The translations under genes were made by a program, and so were the position numbers. Positions 24,039-32,033 of a DNA stretch of 45,038 nucleotides are shown here, one piece after another. This DNA comes from Oscillospiraceae bacterium (lineage in GTDB: Bacteria; Bacillota; Clostridia; Oscillospirales; Oscillospiraceae). The notes below the pieces were generated by a model. That model did not search any database. It worked only from the letters and a program-made list of their open reading frames with translations, and was not told where the DNA came from. The stretch covers positions 1 to 45,038 of the forward strand of contig JAGAMN010000031.1 of the NCBI GenBank assembly GCA_017624715.1, in the 5' to 3' direction. The stretch's first letter is position 1. Every line of letters begins with the position of its first letter.

Positions 24039-24848
24039 TTACATTTTTTGAAGTTCTGCCAGGATCTCTGCGCCGCTTTCCAGCACCAGGTGGGGCTTTA
24101 CATCGGACTCGGCCAAGGTCTGCAGAGTGGACTCACCGGAGAGCACCAGCACGCCGGTGCAGCCGGCGTTGATGCCGGAACGCACATCGGTGTAGATCCG
24201 GTCGCCGACAACGGCAGTTTCCTCCGGCTTGTAGCCCAGTTTCGCCATGGCCAGCTGGGGCATCAGGGGACTGGGCTTGCCGATAACGATCGGCTCCTTT
24301 CCGGTGGCATTCTTGATGCCGATGCACACGCTGCCGCAATCCGGCACACTGCCAAACTCCGTGGGGCATACCAGGTCGGGGTTGGTGGCAATGTAGGGGA
24401 GTTCAGGACGGGTCAGCAGCAGGTAGCTCACATCGTGGAGCTTCTGGAAGGTCAGCTCGGTGTCAAAACCCATGACGATGCATTCGACCTTGTCGAGATC
24501 GGTGGTGACGGTGAAGCCTTCGCTTTCCAGTTCCGCAACCAGAGAACGGGTGCCGCAGACATAAAGGGTCTTGCCGGGGTGATTCTGCTTTAAGTAGAAG
24601 GCAGTGGCCTGGGAGGAGGTCATAAAGTCCTCCCGAGTGGCGGCAATGCCCAGCTTTTCCAGCTTTTTCACATAATCAGCAACACTCTTGGAGGAGTTGT
24701 TGGTCATGAACAGGTACGTTCCGCCGGTGCGGCGAATTTCGCTCAGCAGCTCGGTGGTGAAATCGTACAGCCGGTCGCCCAGGTACAAGGTGCCATCCAT
24801 GTCGAACAGGTACAGCTTGGTGCTGTTTACCAGGTTTTTTACATCCAT
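24039..24848 (-). CDS. HAD-IIA (NagD-like) phosphatase
   Basis: A 269-residue haloacid dehalogenase phosphatase with C2 cap. Motif I is LFDMDGTLYLGD, motif II FMTNNSS, motif III GKPSPLMPQLA and motif IV VVGDRIYTDVRSG. The family includes NagD, AraL and phosphoglycolate/glycerol-3-phosphate phosphatases. Its position as the last gene of a glycerol-3-phosphate operon makes glycerol-3-phosphate or a related triose/glycerol phosphate the first substrate to consider (inference). The ATG at 24848 has GAGG six bases upstream; a TTG-led extension is less likely. It lies eight bases after the DUF1667 stop. Confidence 0.88.
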   Translation of the reverse strand: MDVKNLVNSTKLYLFDMDGTLYLGDRLYDFTTELLSEIRRTGGTYLFMTNNSSKSVADYVKKLEKLGIAATREDFMTSSQATAFYLKQNHPGKTLYVCGTRSLVAELESEGFTVTTDLDKVECIVMGFDTELTFQKLHDVSYLLLTRPELPYIATNPDLVCPTEFGSVPDCGSVCIGIKNATGKEPIVIGKPSPLMPQLAMAKLGYKPEETAVVGDRIYTDVRSGINAGCTGVLVLSGESTLQTLAESDVKPHLVLESGAEILAELQKM

Positions 24849-24856
24849 GAGGCACC

Positions 24857-25204
24857 TCAATCCACAGCCTTGGTGATGACGACTTCTGTGCCAAACACAT
24901 CGGTCAGTACCACCTGACCGATGGAAACGGGAGCTTCTACAGCGGTTTTCCGTAGCAGAGCCATCACGTCCATCATTTTGCCCTTGGGCACAGGTGCGGC
25001 GGTCTTCACGGAAACCATGGTATCCTTCCGGTTACTTACCCGGACGGTGGAGGTAACGGTACGGACAGGGTTAGTGCACTCGTCAATGGCGTATTTTTCG
25101 CCCTTGGGGCAGGTAAAACCGGTGACGACCAGCTTGCCTGCCTCTTCCTTAACGGTCATAGGGCAGCCACGGGGGCAGATGATACAGGTAATATTTCTTT
25201 CCAT
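24857..25204 (-). CDS. DUF1667 iron-sulfur-type protein
   Basis: A 115-residue protein with an N-terminal cysteine set, CIICPRGCPMTV and GFTCPKGEKYA, consistent with a metal or Fe-S site, and a C-terminal beta-rich half. DUF1667 proteins are regularly encoded after anaerobic glycerol-3-phosphate dehydrogenase and a second FAD protein in Clostridia and Thermotogae, and are thought to be a third subunit passing electrons on. The ATG overlaps the stop of the preceding gene by one base, supporting a complex. Confidence 0.85.
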   Translation of the reverse strand: MERNITCIICPRGCPMTVKEEAGKLVVTGFTCPKGEKYAIDECTNPVRTVTSTVRVSNRKDTMVSVKTAAPVPKGKMMDVMALLRKTAVEAPVSIGQVVLTDVFGTEVVITKAVD

Positions 25205-26448
25205 TACAGTTCCTCCAATGCGACCACGATGGGCTCAGTGACGTTCTCCAGCATGTTTGCCTTGACTGTGATCTTCTCCATCTCACCGGGAGCAGCTTTC
25301 AGCCGCTTGGCAACGGCCAGGACCTGGTCACCGGCAGTGACAGTAAACTTGACCTTGCCGAAGGGCTGGGTCACCCGCAGGAACAGGGATACATCATTGC
25401 CGGTCTTGCGGACATTCTGGGGAATGACATAGCGGACGCCGTTGCCGGGCTTGGTGGGAATGGCTTCGCCGCTGGCAGCGCCGTTCAGGATCAACTCGGC
25501 AGCACCGATACCGGCACGCTCCGCTTCCTCGGAAACATAGTCAACCAGGTCATGAACCTGCAGAACATTGCCGCAGGCGAAGATGCCGGGGATCTGGGTC
25601 TGGCAGATATCATCAACCAAAGCACCGTTGGTGATGGGGTCCATGGGAATGCCGCAGGCACGGGTCAGCTCGTTTTCGGGAATCAGGCCGACGGACAGCA
25701 GCAGGGTGTCGCAGGGAATATAGCGCTTGGTTTCCTCGATAGGCTGGCGGCGCTCGTCCACCTGGGCGATGGTCACGCCTTCCAGACGCTTTTCACCGTG
25801 GATCTGTGCAACGGTGGTGCTTAAGTACAGGGGAATACCGAAGTCTTCCAGGCACTGGACGATGTTACGGGTCAGACCGCCGGAGTAGGGCATCAGCTCG
25901 CAGACGGCTTCTACCTTTGCGCCTTCCAGGCTCATACGGCGGGCCATGATCAGGCCGATGTCGCCGGAGCCCAGGATAACGACCTTCTTACCTACCATAT
26001 AGCCTTCGCAGTTCATCAGCTTCTGGGCAGTGCCGGCAGAATACACGCCGGCGGGACGGCTGCCGCAAATATTCAGCGCGCCGCGGCTGCGTTCACGGCA
26101 GCCCATGGCCAAGATCACAGCGTCGGCCTGGAACTTCAGAATGCCCTGACGGCTCTGAGCGGTGACCACCTTGTCGGGAGAAACATGGGTAACGGTGGCT
26201 TCGTAGTAGACCTTGATGCCCCGCTCCATGACTTTCTTTTCGTAAACGGCTGCGTACTCCGGGCCGGTGAGCTCCTGGCCCAGCTTGTGCAGGCCGAAGC
26301 CATTGTGGATGCACTGCATCAGAATGCCGCCCAGGTGGGGCTCTCGATCCAGGATCACCACATCGGTGACGCCCCGGTCATAGGCCGCGATGGCAGCTGC
26401 CATACCGGCAGGGCCGCCGCCAACAACGATAATTGCGTGTTTTTCCAT
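25204..26448 (-). CDS. FAD-dependent pyridine-nucleotide-type oxidoreductase (glp subunit)
   Basis: A 414-residue flavoprotein with an N-terminal FAD Rossmann motif (VVGGGPAGMAAAIAAYDRG), a second dinucleotide fold (ILGSGDIGLIMARRMSLEG, about 150-170) and a C-terminal FAD-contact block (IFACGNVLQVHDLVDYVSEE). MQCIHNGFGL carries a conserved Cys near residue 47. In the anaerobic glycerol-3-phosphate dehydrogenase clusters of Clostridia this protein accompanies GlpA and DUF1667, probably transferring electrons to NAD(P) or a ferredoxin. The ATG lies one base after the glpA stop; a GTG nine bases upstream is possible. Confidence 0.88.
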   Translation of the reverse strand: MEKHAIIVVGGGPAGMAAAIAAYDRGVTDVVILDREPHLGGILMQCIHNGFGLHKLGQELTGPEYAAVYEKKVMERGIKVYYEATVTHVSPDKVVTAQSRQGILKFQADAVILAMGCRERSRGALNICGSRPAGVYSAGTAQKLMNCEGYMVGKKVVILGSGDIGLIMARRMSLEGAKVEAVCELMPYSGGLTRNIVQCLEDFGIPLYLSTTVAQIHGEKRLEGVTIAQVDERRQPIEETKRYIPCDTLLLSVGLIPENELTRACGIPMDPITNGALVDDICQTQIPGIFACGNVLQVHDLVDYVSEEAERAGIGAAELILNGAASGEAIPTKPGNGVRYVIPQNVRKTGNDVSLFLRVTQPFGKVKFTVTAGDQVLAVAKRLKAAPGEMEKITVKANMLENVTEPIVVALEEL

Positions 26449-26449
26449 A

Positions 26450-27889
26450 TTATTCACCGATCCTTCCTGTCAGCATGTAGCTGTCGCCGCCGCTCTTAGT
26501 GACGGTTTCCATGGGGATGCCCAGTTCTTCAGCGATCAGGGCCATGACATAGGGGCCGCAGAAACCGCCTTGGCAGCGACCCATACCACCGCGGGTGCGG
26601 CGCTTGACACCGTCAATGTCCCATGCGCCGGGATTCTGGCGGATGGCATTGCGAATTTCACCCTCGCTGACGGTCTCGCAGCGGCAGACGATCTTGCCGA
26701 AGTCGGGATTTTCCTGGATGTAGGCGTTCTTTTCGTCGTCGGTCATTTCCCGGAAGGCGTGAGGATTTGCACGGTTGCCGTTCCAATTTGCCTTTTCGGT
26801 CAGGATCAGGCCGGCCTTGTTCAGCAGATCAACTGCATAACGAGCGATGGCCACACAGCAGGTCAGGCCGGGGGAGTCAATGGCGGCCACATGGACGAAG
26901 CCGGGGGCCTTTTTGGACTCTTCAATGATGAAATCGCCGCCCTTTTCGGAGGAACGAACACCGGTAAAGGAGGTAATGACCTGGCGGAAGTTCACGGAAG
27001 GAACGCTCTTGGCGGCCAGCCGCTGGACCTGCTCCAGACCTGCAGGAGTGGTGTCCCGGCTCTCGGGAGTTTCGACCTTTAGGGCGGTGGGGCCAGTGAG
27101 CAGGTTGCCGTCGACGGTGGGGGATACCAGGATGCCCTTGCCTTCTTCGGAGGGAACCTGGAAGATGGTGTGGCTGACACGGCTGCCTTCGGTCTTATCC
27201 AGCAGGATGTATTCGCCGGCACGGGGGATGATGGTGAAGTGATCGTCACCAACCATGGCAGCGATCTTGTCGGAGTAGCCGCCGGCGCAGTTTAGGACAT
27301 ACTTACCGGTGACAGTTTCACCCTTTGCGGAGGTAACGGTGTAGCCGCTGCCGTTCTTCTCAATGGCGGAAACGGCAAAATTGCGCTTCAGTGCCACGCC
27401 GTTGTCCATGGCGTTACCCACGGCGGCGATGGTCAGATCGTAGGGGCAGATGATGCCGGCGTTGGTCACATGCAGAGCGCTGGTGATGGCAGTGGACAGG
27501 TTGGGTTCGATGGCCCGGGCTTCATCGCCGGTAAGGATCTTCAGACCGGGGATGTTGTTGATTTGACCCCGCTCATACAGTTCCTTTACGGCCGGATCTT
27601 CCTTCTCACCGAAGGCGCAGACCATAGAGCCGTTATGCAGGCAGGGAACATGAAGCTGCTGGGCGGCCTCGTAGAGCATTTCCACACCCACAGTGTTCAG
27701 CTTAGCCTTCAGAGTGCCGGGCTCCGGGTCATAGCCGCCGTGGACGATGCCGCTGTTGGCGCGGCTTGCGCCGGTAGCCACATCGTTTTCCTTTTCCAGC
27801 AGGCAGACGGACAGGTCATACCGGGAAAGCTCCCGGGCTGCCATGCCGCCGACCACGCCAGCGCCGATGATGATGACATCAAAATTCAT
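26450..27889 (-). CDS. glpA: Anaerobic glycerol-3-phosphate dehydrogenase-like flavoprotein
   Basis: A 479-residue protein oxidising sn-glycerol-3-phosphate to dihydroxyacetone phosphate. The DAO-type FAD domain (IIIGAGVVGGMAARELSRYD; GASRANSGIVHGGYD) covers about 1-370. The C-terminal BFD-like [2Fe-2S] domain has CRCETVSEGEI and GMGRCQGGFCGPYV, giving four Cys ligands, as in GlpA of anaerobic enzymes. It has a consensus RBS-like AAAGGA and is preceded by a terminator-type leader hairpin that GlpP should control. Related 2-hydroxyglutarate oxidases share the fold, but GlpP next door favours the glycerol phosphate role. Confidence 0.9.
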   Translation of the reverse strand: MNFDVIIIGAGVVGGMAARELSRYDLSVCLLEKENDVATGASRANSGIVHGGYDPEPGTLKAKLNTVGVEMLYEAAQQLHVPCLHNGSMVCAFGEKEDPAVKELYERGQINNIPGLKILTGDEARAIEPNLSTAITSALHVTNAGIICPYDLTIAAVGNAMDNGVALKRNFAVSAIEKNGSGYTVTSAKGETVTGKYVLNCAGGYSDKIAAMVGDDHFTIIPRAGEYILLDKTEGSRVSHTIFQVPSEEGKGILVSPTVDGNLLTGPTALKVETPESRDTTPAGLEQVQRLAAKSVPSVNFRQVITSFTGVRSSEKGGDFIIEESKKAPGFVHVAAIDSPGLTCCVAIARYAVDLLNKAGLILTEKANWNGNRANPHAFREMTDDEKNAYIQENPDFGKIVCRCETVSEGEIRNAIRQNPGAWDIDGVKRRTRGGMGRCQGGFCGPYVMALIAEELGIPMETVTKSGGDSYMLTGRIGE

Positions 27890-27921
27890 GGTTTCAAGTC
27901 CTTTCCAAATTATGTAAAATT

Positions 27922-27981
27922 AAAAAAGAGAAACGCAAAAGGAAGACATCTATTTCAATGTCCTTCTTTTCCGTTTCTCTT
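27922..27981 (-). terminator. Leader attenuator, predicted target of GlpP
   Basis: On the minus strand AAGAGAAACGGAAAAGAAGG... pairs with its complement across an 8-base loop (arms 27958-27981 and 27926-27949, 24 positions with three mismatches), followed by a run of T residues (27922-27927). It lies between glpP and glpA, 32 bases before the glpA start. GlpP is known to bind such leaders in the presence of glycerol-3-phosphate and allow read-through. Confidence 0.8.
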
Positions 27982-28007
27982 AATCTCCAACGGTAATTAT
28001 TTGGTTA

Positions 28008-28568
28008 TTACAGTTCCCACAAGTGGGGAGAGCCAGTGGAAATGGCGGTGGCGCCGCTGCTTAGTGCGGCGGTGATCTCCGCCTTGGTCTCAATGAGACC
28101 GCCGGCAATGACGGGTATGGAGCCTGAAGAAAAACGGCGAATGGCCTTGGGCAGTACGCCGGGCATGATCTCCATAAAGTGAGGGTTGGTGTTTTTCAGC
28201 ATTTCGTGAATGCTGTCCAAGCCCTGAGAATCCAGAGCGAAGAAACGCTGGATGGTCAGCAGACCCAAATCCTTGGCAGACCGGATGATCTGGGCTTTGG
28301 TGCTTAAGATGCCGTCCACACCACAGTTTGCCAAATACTGCAAGCCTGTTTTGTCACGGCCGATGCCTTCGGCCAAGTCCATGTGGACAAAAATAGCCTT
28401 ACCGGCATCGTGGGCCTGGGTAACCTTTTGCGCCACGGTCAGCAGGTCCGTTTCCAAACAGAAGAGAACCTCTGCCGGAGATTGCAGGGCGGTTTTCCAG
28501 GTGCTTTCCCGGACAGCGGCAATAATGGGGCAGTCTTCCAGTCGGTTTATCAGTTCACTGGCGCGCAT
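28008..28568 (-). CDS. glpP: Glycerol-3-phosphate responsive antiterminator GlpP
   Basis: A 186-residue TIM-barrel-like RNA-binding regulator. Family marks include CPIIAAVRE, VHMDLAEGIGRDKTG, VDGILSTKAQIIRSA, QRFFALDSQGLDSI, EIMPGV and PVIAGGLIETKAEI, which form the glycerol-3-phosphate pocket. When bound to ligand, GlpP binds leader RNA and prevents termination of glp genes. The ATG at 28568 follows AGGAGTGG; the upstream codons at 28589 precede that site. It is transcribed from a consensus promoter and sits directly before the attenuated glpA operon, so it may also regulate in cis. Confidence 0.95.
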   Translation of the reverse strand: MRASELINRLEDCPIIAAVRESTWKTALQSPAEVLFCLETDLLTVAQKVTQAHDAGKAIFVHMDLAEGIGRDKTGLQYLANCGVDGILSTKAQIIRSAKDLGLLTIQRFFALDSQGLDSIHEMLKNTNPHFMEIMPGVLPKAIRRFSSGSIPVIAGGLIETKAEITAALSSGATAISTGSPHLWEL

Positions 28569-28597
28569 AAGACCACTCCTATCCATCATATAAAATG

Positions 28598-28626
28598 ATT
28601 TTACTGCATTTACAGGGGATTGTCAA
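28598..28626 (-). promoter_or_regulatory. Promoter of glpP
   Basis: Minus strand TTGACA (28621-28626), 17-bp spacer, TAAAAT (28598-28603). Confidence 0.85.
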
Positions 28627-28642
28627 GGAAGAATTCGGATAA

Positions 28643-28675
28643 AACAAGGGCAGATGCATTGCATCTGCCCTTGTT
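28643..28675 (-). terminator. Terminator of the Hdr-Flx-fumarate operon
   Basis: AACAAGGGCAGATGC-ATT-GCATCTGCCCTTGTT, a perfect 15-bp stem; on the minus strand it is followed by TTATCC. It begins about six bases after the last gene and immediately precedes the glpP promoter. Confidence 0.85.
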
Positions 28676-28680
28676 ATGTA

Positions 28681-29001
28681 TCAGTTGGCAGCGGCTTCCC
28701 GTTCCTTATCCAGCTTTACATTGCGGAAGTAAAGAATCATATCAATGGTGATCTCGATAAAGTTCAGGAAATAGAAGGCCCAGGCCAGGAAGAAGATAAA
28801 GCCGGTGCTGCCGTTGGCGAACTTGATGAAATTCTTGGCGATACCGAAAATATAACCGATCCAAATAAAAATCTCAAACTGCAGGGATTTGCCCTTGGCG
28901 GTGCGGGATTTCCAGGACTTGTATACGGACAGGGGCCAGCTCAAACCGAAGCAGACGATCATAACGGCTTCGCAAATTTCAGCGATCATTTCAGGATTCA
29001 T
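28681..29001 (-). CDS. Small three-helix PQ-loop-like membrane protein
   Basis: A 106-residue protein with three predicted transmembrane helices (about 5-22, 41-60, 68-92). The first loop, SWPLSVYKSWKSRTAKGKSL, resembles the PQ-loop of SemiSWEET-type half transporters. Function unknown. It is the last gene of the twelve-gene operon, two bases after the fumarase beta gene, so a link to C4-dicarboxylate handling or to anchoring the redox complex at the membrane is possible (inference). Confidence 0.8.
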   Translation of the reverse strand: MNPEMIAEICEAVMIVCFGLSWPLSVYKSWKSRTAKGKSLQFEIFIWIGYIFGIAKNFIKFANGSTGFIFFLAWAFYFLNFIEITIDMILYFRNVKLDKEREAAAN

Positions 29002-29003
29002 AA

Positions 29004-29573
29004 TTACAGTCCTCTCTTATTTTGTTTGGCCAGATATTCCGCGCGGCCGGTTTCATACAGGTTATTGCCCTCGCTGTCGATGATGACCACCAAAGGCATA
29101 TCCTCCACATAGAGCTTGCGCAGAGCTTCTGCGCCCAGGTCTTCATAGGCGATGAGCTCGCACTTTTTGATGCACTTGGCCAGCAGTGCACCGGCGCCGC
29201 CGATAGCACCGAAATACACGCCGCTGTGCTTTTTCATGGCTTCCACGACCTCGGGCAGTCTTGCACCCTTGCCGATCATACCACGAGCACCAACGGACAT
29301 CATGGTGGGGGCGTAGGCATCCATACGGCCGGAGGTGGTAGGACCGGCAGAGCCGATGACCTGGCCGGGCTTGGCAGGGGTGGGACCTACATAGTAGATG
29401 GTGGCGTCGGTAGGGTCAAAGGGCAGTTCCTCGCCCCGGGCCAAAGCCTCGCACATCCGCTTATGGCCGGCATCCCGGGAGGTGTAGATGGTGCCGGTGA
29501 GCAGGACACTGTCGCCGGCATTGAGGGTCTTCGCCAGTTCCTCGGTCAGAGGGAGGGTGATTCTCTTTTCCAT
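29004..29573 (-). CDS. fumB: Fumarate hydratase class I, beta subunit
   Basis: A 189-residue subunit of the oxygen-sensitive [4Fe-4S] fumarase, matching the C-terminal half of one-chain enzymes. GSAGPTTSGRMDAYAP and MIGKGARLP are the substrate-binding family motifs; EDLGAEALRKLYVED is near the C-terminus. Start follows the alpha stop directly. Tartrate dehydratase TtdB is a close relative; context with fumarate reductase favours fumarase. The symbol refers to the beta subunit, not to E. coli FumB. Confidence 0.9.
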   Translation of the reverse strand: MEKRITLPLTEELAKTLNAGDSVLLTGTIYTSRDAGHKRMCEALARGEELPFDPTDATIYYVGPTPAKPGQVIGSAGPTTSGRMDAYAPTMMSVGARGMIGKGARLPEVVEAMKKHSGVYFGAIGGAGALLAKCIKKCELIAYEDLGAEALRKLYVEDMPLVVIIDSEGNNLYETGRAEYLAKQNKRGL

Positions 29574-30416
29574 TTACAGCACCTCCGTCTTATGCCGGGT
29601 CACATGGCAGTTGATGTTGATGGCGCAGGGCATACCGGCAATGTGGGTGGGCAGGGTTTCGATGTTCAGGCCGATAGCGGTGGTTTTGCCGCCGAAGCCC
29701 TGAGGGCCGATGCCCAGAGCATTGACCTTCTCCAGCATCTCGTCTTCCAGCTCTGCGTAAAAAGGATCGGGATGGTGGGTATCCAGGGGGCGCATGATGG
29801 CCTTCTTGGCAAGGAGCGCTGCCTTGTCGAAAGTGCCGCCGATGCCCACGCCGATGACCATGGGAGGACAGGGGTTAGGGCCGGCATTTTCCACCGTTTC
29901 CAGAATAAAATCCTTGATGCCCTGGAGGCCTGCAGAGGGTTTGAACATCCGGATGGCGCTCATGTTCTCACTGCCAAAGCCCTTGGGGCCCACGGTGATC
30001 TTTACCTGGTCACCGGGGACAATTTCGGTGTAGAGCATAGCAGGGGTATTGTCGCCGGTGTTGCCACGGCGGACAGGGTCGCCCACCACGGACTTGCGAA
30101 GGTAGCCCTTGTCATAGCCACGGCGGACGCCTTCATCCACAGCCAGCCGTAGGTCACCGCCCACAAAGTGGACATCCTGGCCAATCTCCAGGAATACGCA
30201 GGCCATACCGGTATCCTGGCAGATGGGAACATTCTCCCGGTCGGCAATATTGTAGTTTTCGATGATATTGTCCAGCACACCCTTGGCGATTTCGCCGTCC
30301 TCGCAGGCGCGGCAGCGCTCGATGGCGCATTTTACATCGCCGGGCAGGTGGTTGTTGGCTTCAATGCACAGCCGTTCCACCACATCAGTGATCCGGCTGA
30401 CTTCAATTTCTCTCAT
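29574..30416 (-). CDS. fumA: Fumarate hydratase class I, alpha subunit
   Basis: A 280-residue subunit carrying the [4Fe-4S] cluster that catalyses malate/fumarate interconversion. Likely cluster ligands are in PICQDTGMACVF (Cys), NPCPPMVIGVGIGG (Cys) and INCHVTRHKTEVL (Cys). RRGNTGDNTPAM is another family motif. It abuts the beta gene without a gap and follows the fumarate reductase flavoprotein by six bases, suggesting that malate is dehydrated for immediate reduction. The tartrate dehydratase alternative applies to it too. Confidence 0.92.
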   Translation of the reverse strand: MREIEVSRITDVVERLCIEANNHLPGDVKCAIERCRACEDGEIAKGVLDNIIENYNIADRENVPICQDTGMACVFLEIGQDVHFVGGDLRLAVDEGVRRGYDKGYLRKSVVGDPVRRGNTGDNTPAMLYTEIVPGDQVKITVGPKGFGSENMSAIRMFKPSAGLQGIKDFILETVENAGPNPCPPMVIGVGIGGTFDKAALLAKKAIMRPLDTHHPDPFYAELEDEMLEKVNALGIGPQGFGGKTTAIGLNIETLPTHIAGMPCAININCHVTRHKTEVL

Positions 30417-30422
30417 GGCTTA

Positions 30423-32021
30423 TTACCTCTCGTGGCGGGCGTACTTGGGCAGCAGCAGGGGGGATACGCCCTCTTCTGCACAGCCGGCTTCCTTCAGCAT
30501 CTCGGCGTAGGCGTAGATGTGATCCAGGTTGGGAGTGCCCAGTTCTACTTCCTTGGCCTTGGCAGCAGCAGCCTTACCGGCGTTGCGGCCGAAGACGATA
30601 ATGTCCAGCAAAGAGTTGCCCATCAGTCGGTTACGGCCATGAATACCGCCGACGGCTTCGCCGGCAACCAGCAGGTTGGGGATAGCCTTGGTAAAGCCCT
30701 CACCGCCGATTTCCAGGCCGCCGTTCTGATAGTGCAGCGTGGGGTAGACCAAAATGGGAACTTTTCTCATATCAATGCCATAGTTCAGGTACATACGCAG
30801 CATGGCGGGGATGCGCTTTTCGATGGTGCCTTCGCCATGGATCATTTCGATCATGGGCGTATCCAGCCAAACGCCGCTGCCCAAGGGGGTATCCACGCCC
30901 TTGCCGTTGGCACATTCACGAATGATGGCAGATGCGGAAACATCTCTCGTTTCCAGAGGATGTGCATAAGCCTCGCCATCCTTGTTGACCAGCATAGCAC
31001 CGATGGAACGGACCTTTTCGGTAACCAGCGCGCCAAAGATCTGGCTGGGATAAGCAACACCGGTGGGGTGGTACTGGATGGTATCCTGATACAGCAGAGG
31101 CGCGCCGGCGCGGTAGCCCAGAATCAGGCCGTCGGCGGTGGCACCGTAGTGGTTGGAGGTGGGGAAGTTCTGATAGTGCAGACGGCCTGCACCGCCGGTG
31201 GCGATGATGACAGTCTTTGCTTTGGCAACCAGGTAGTCACCGGTTTCCATGTTCAGCAGCACAGCGCCGGCAACCTGGCCCTTTTCGTCCTTTAAAAGTT
31301 CCACAGCGGAGGTAAATTCCACAACGGGAATCTTCCGGTTCAGCACCTCGTCACGGACGGTACGCATGATCTCTGCGCCGGAGTAGTCCTTGCAGGCGTG
31401 CATACGCTTCCGGGAAGTGCCGCCGCCGTGGGTGGTGACCATCCGGCCGTCCTCGTCCTTGTCGAACATGACGCCCAGCTTGTTCAGCCAGCGAATGGCA
31501 TCGGGGGCTTCCATAACCAGCCGCCGCAGCAGCTCGGGACGTGCAGCGAAGTGACCGCCGCCGAAAGCGTCCAGATAATGCTGAACGGGAGAATCGTTTT
31601 CCTTATCGGCAGCCTGGATGCCGCCCTCGGCCATCATGGTGTTGGCATCGCCAATACGCAGCTTGGTGACCACCATGACATTGGCACCGGCTTCGTGGGC
31701 CTCAATGGCAGCCGAAGCGCCTGCGCCGCCACCGCCGATGACCAGGACGTCCACATCGTAGTCGATCTTGGTCAGGTCGATATTTTCGTTCAGCAGACGG
31801 CTGTTGGAGTGGATCAGGTCGGTCAGCTCCACAGGGGCTTTCTGACCCTTGTTGGGGCCGATTTTGATTTCCTTAAAGCCTTCGGGGCGATAGTCCGGGT
31901 GGTAGGCTTTCAGCAGCTCGCTCTTTTCCTCAGCGGTCATGCGGCGGGGTTCCGTGCCCATGCGCTCGGCACGGGTGGCCTCTACCTTCTTAATGGATTC
32001 CAGCATAGATTCCGTAAACAT
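30423..32021 (-). CDS. Soluble fumarate reductase-type flavoprotein (FrdA/TfrA-like)
   Basis: A 532-residue flavoprotein of the succinate dehydrogenase/fumarate reductase family. An N-terminal extension of about 85 residues precedes the FAD fold VLVIGGGGAGASAAIEAHEA. Active-site motifs: MMAEGGIQAA, QYHPTG, the proton-donor Arg region ETRDVSASAIIREC, and GGIHGRNRLMGNSLLD. The His that covalently holds FAD in membrane enzymes (RSHT in E. coli) is Asn here (GDANTMMAEGG), so FAD is probably bound non-covalently. With no membrane anchor genes present it is likely cytoplasmic, like thiol:fumarate reductase TfrA. It lies 12 bases after the iron-sulfur gene. Confidence 0.85.
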   Translation of the reverse strand: MFTESMLESIKKVEATRAERMGTEPRRMTAEEKSELLKAYHPDYRPEGFKEIKIGPNKGQKAPVELTDLIHSNSRLLNENIDLTKIDYDVDVLVIGGGGAGASAAIEAHEAGANVMVVTKLRIGDANTMMAEGGIQAADKENDSPVQHYLDAFGGGHFAARPELLRRLVMEAPDAIRWLNKLGVMFDKDEDGRMVTTHGGGTSRKRMHACKDYSGAEIMRTVRDEVLNRKIPVVEFTSAVELLKDEKGQVAGAVLLNMETGDYLVAKAKTVIIATGGAGRLHYQNFPTSNHYGATADGLILGYRAGAPLLYQDTIQYHPTGVAYPSQIFGALVTEKVRSIGAMLVNKDGEAYAHPLETRDVSASAIIRECANGKGVDTPLGSGVWLDTPMIEMIHGEGTIEKRIPAMLRMYLNYGIDMRKVPILVYPTLHYQNGGLEIGGEGFTKAIPNLLVAGEAVGGIHGRNRLMGNSLLDIIVFGRNAGKAAAAKAKEVELGTPNLDHIYAYAEMLKEAGCAEEGVSPLLLPKYARHER

Positions 32022-32033
32022 AGTAACCCCTCC

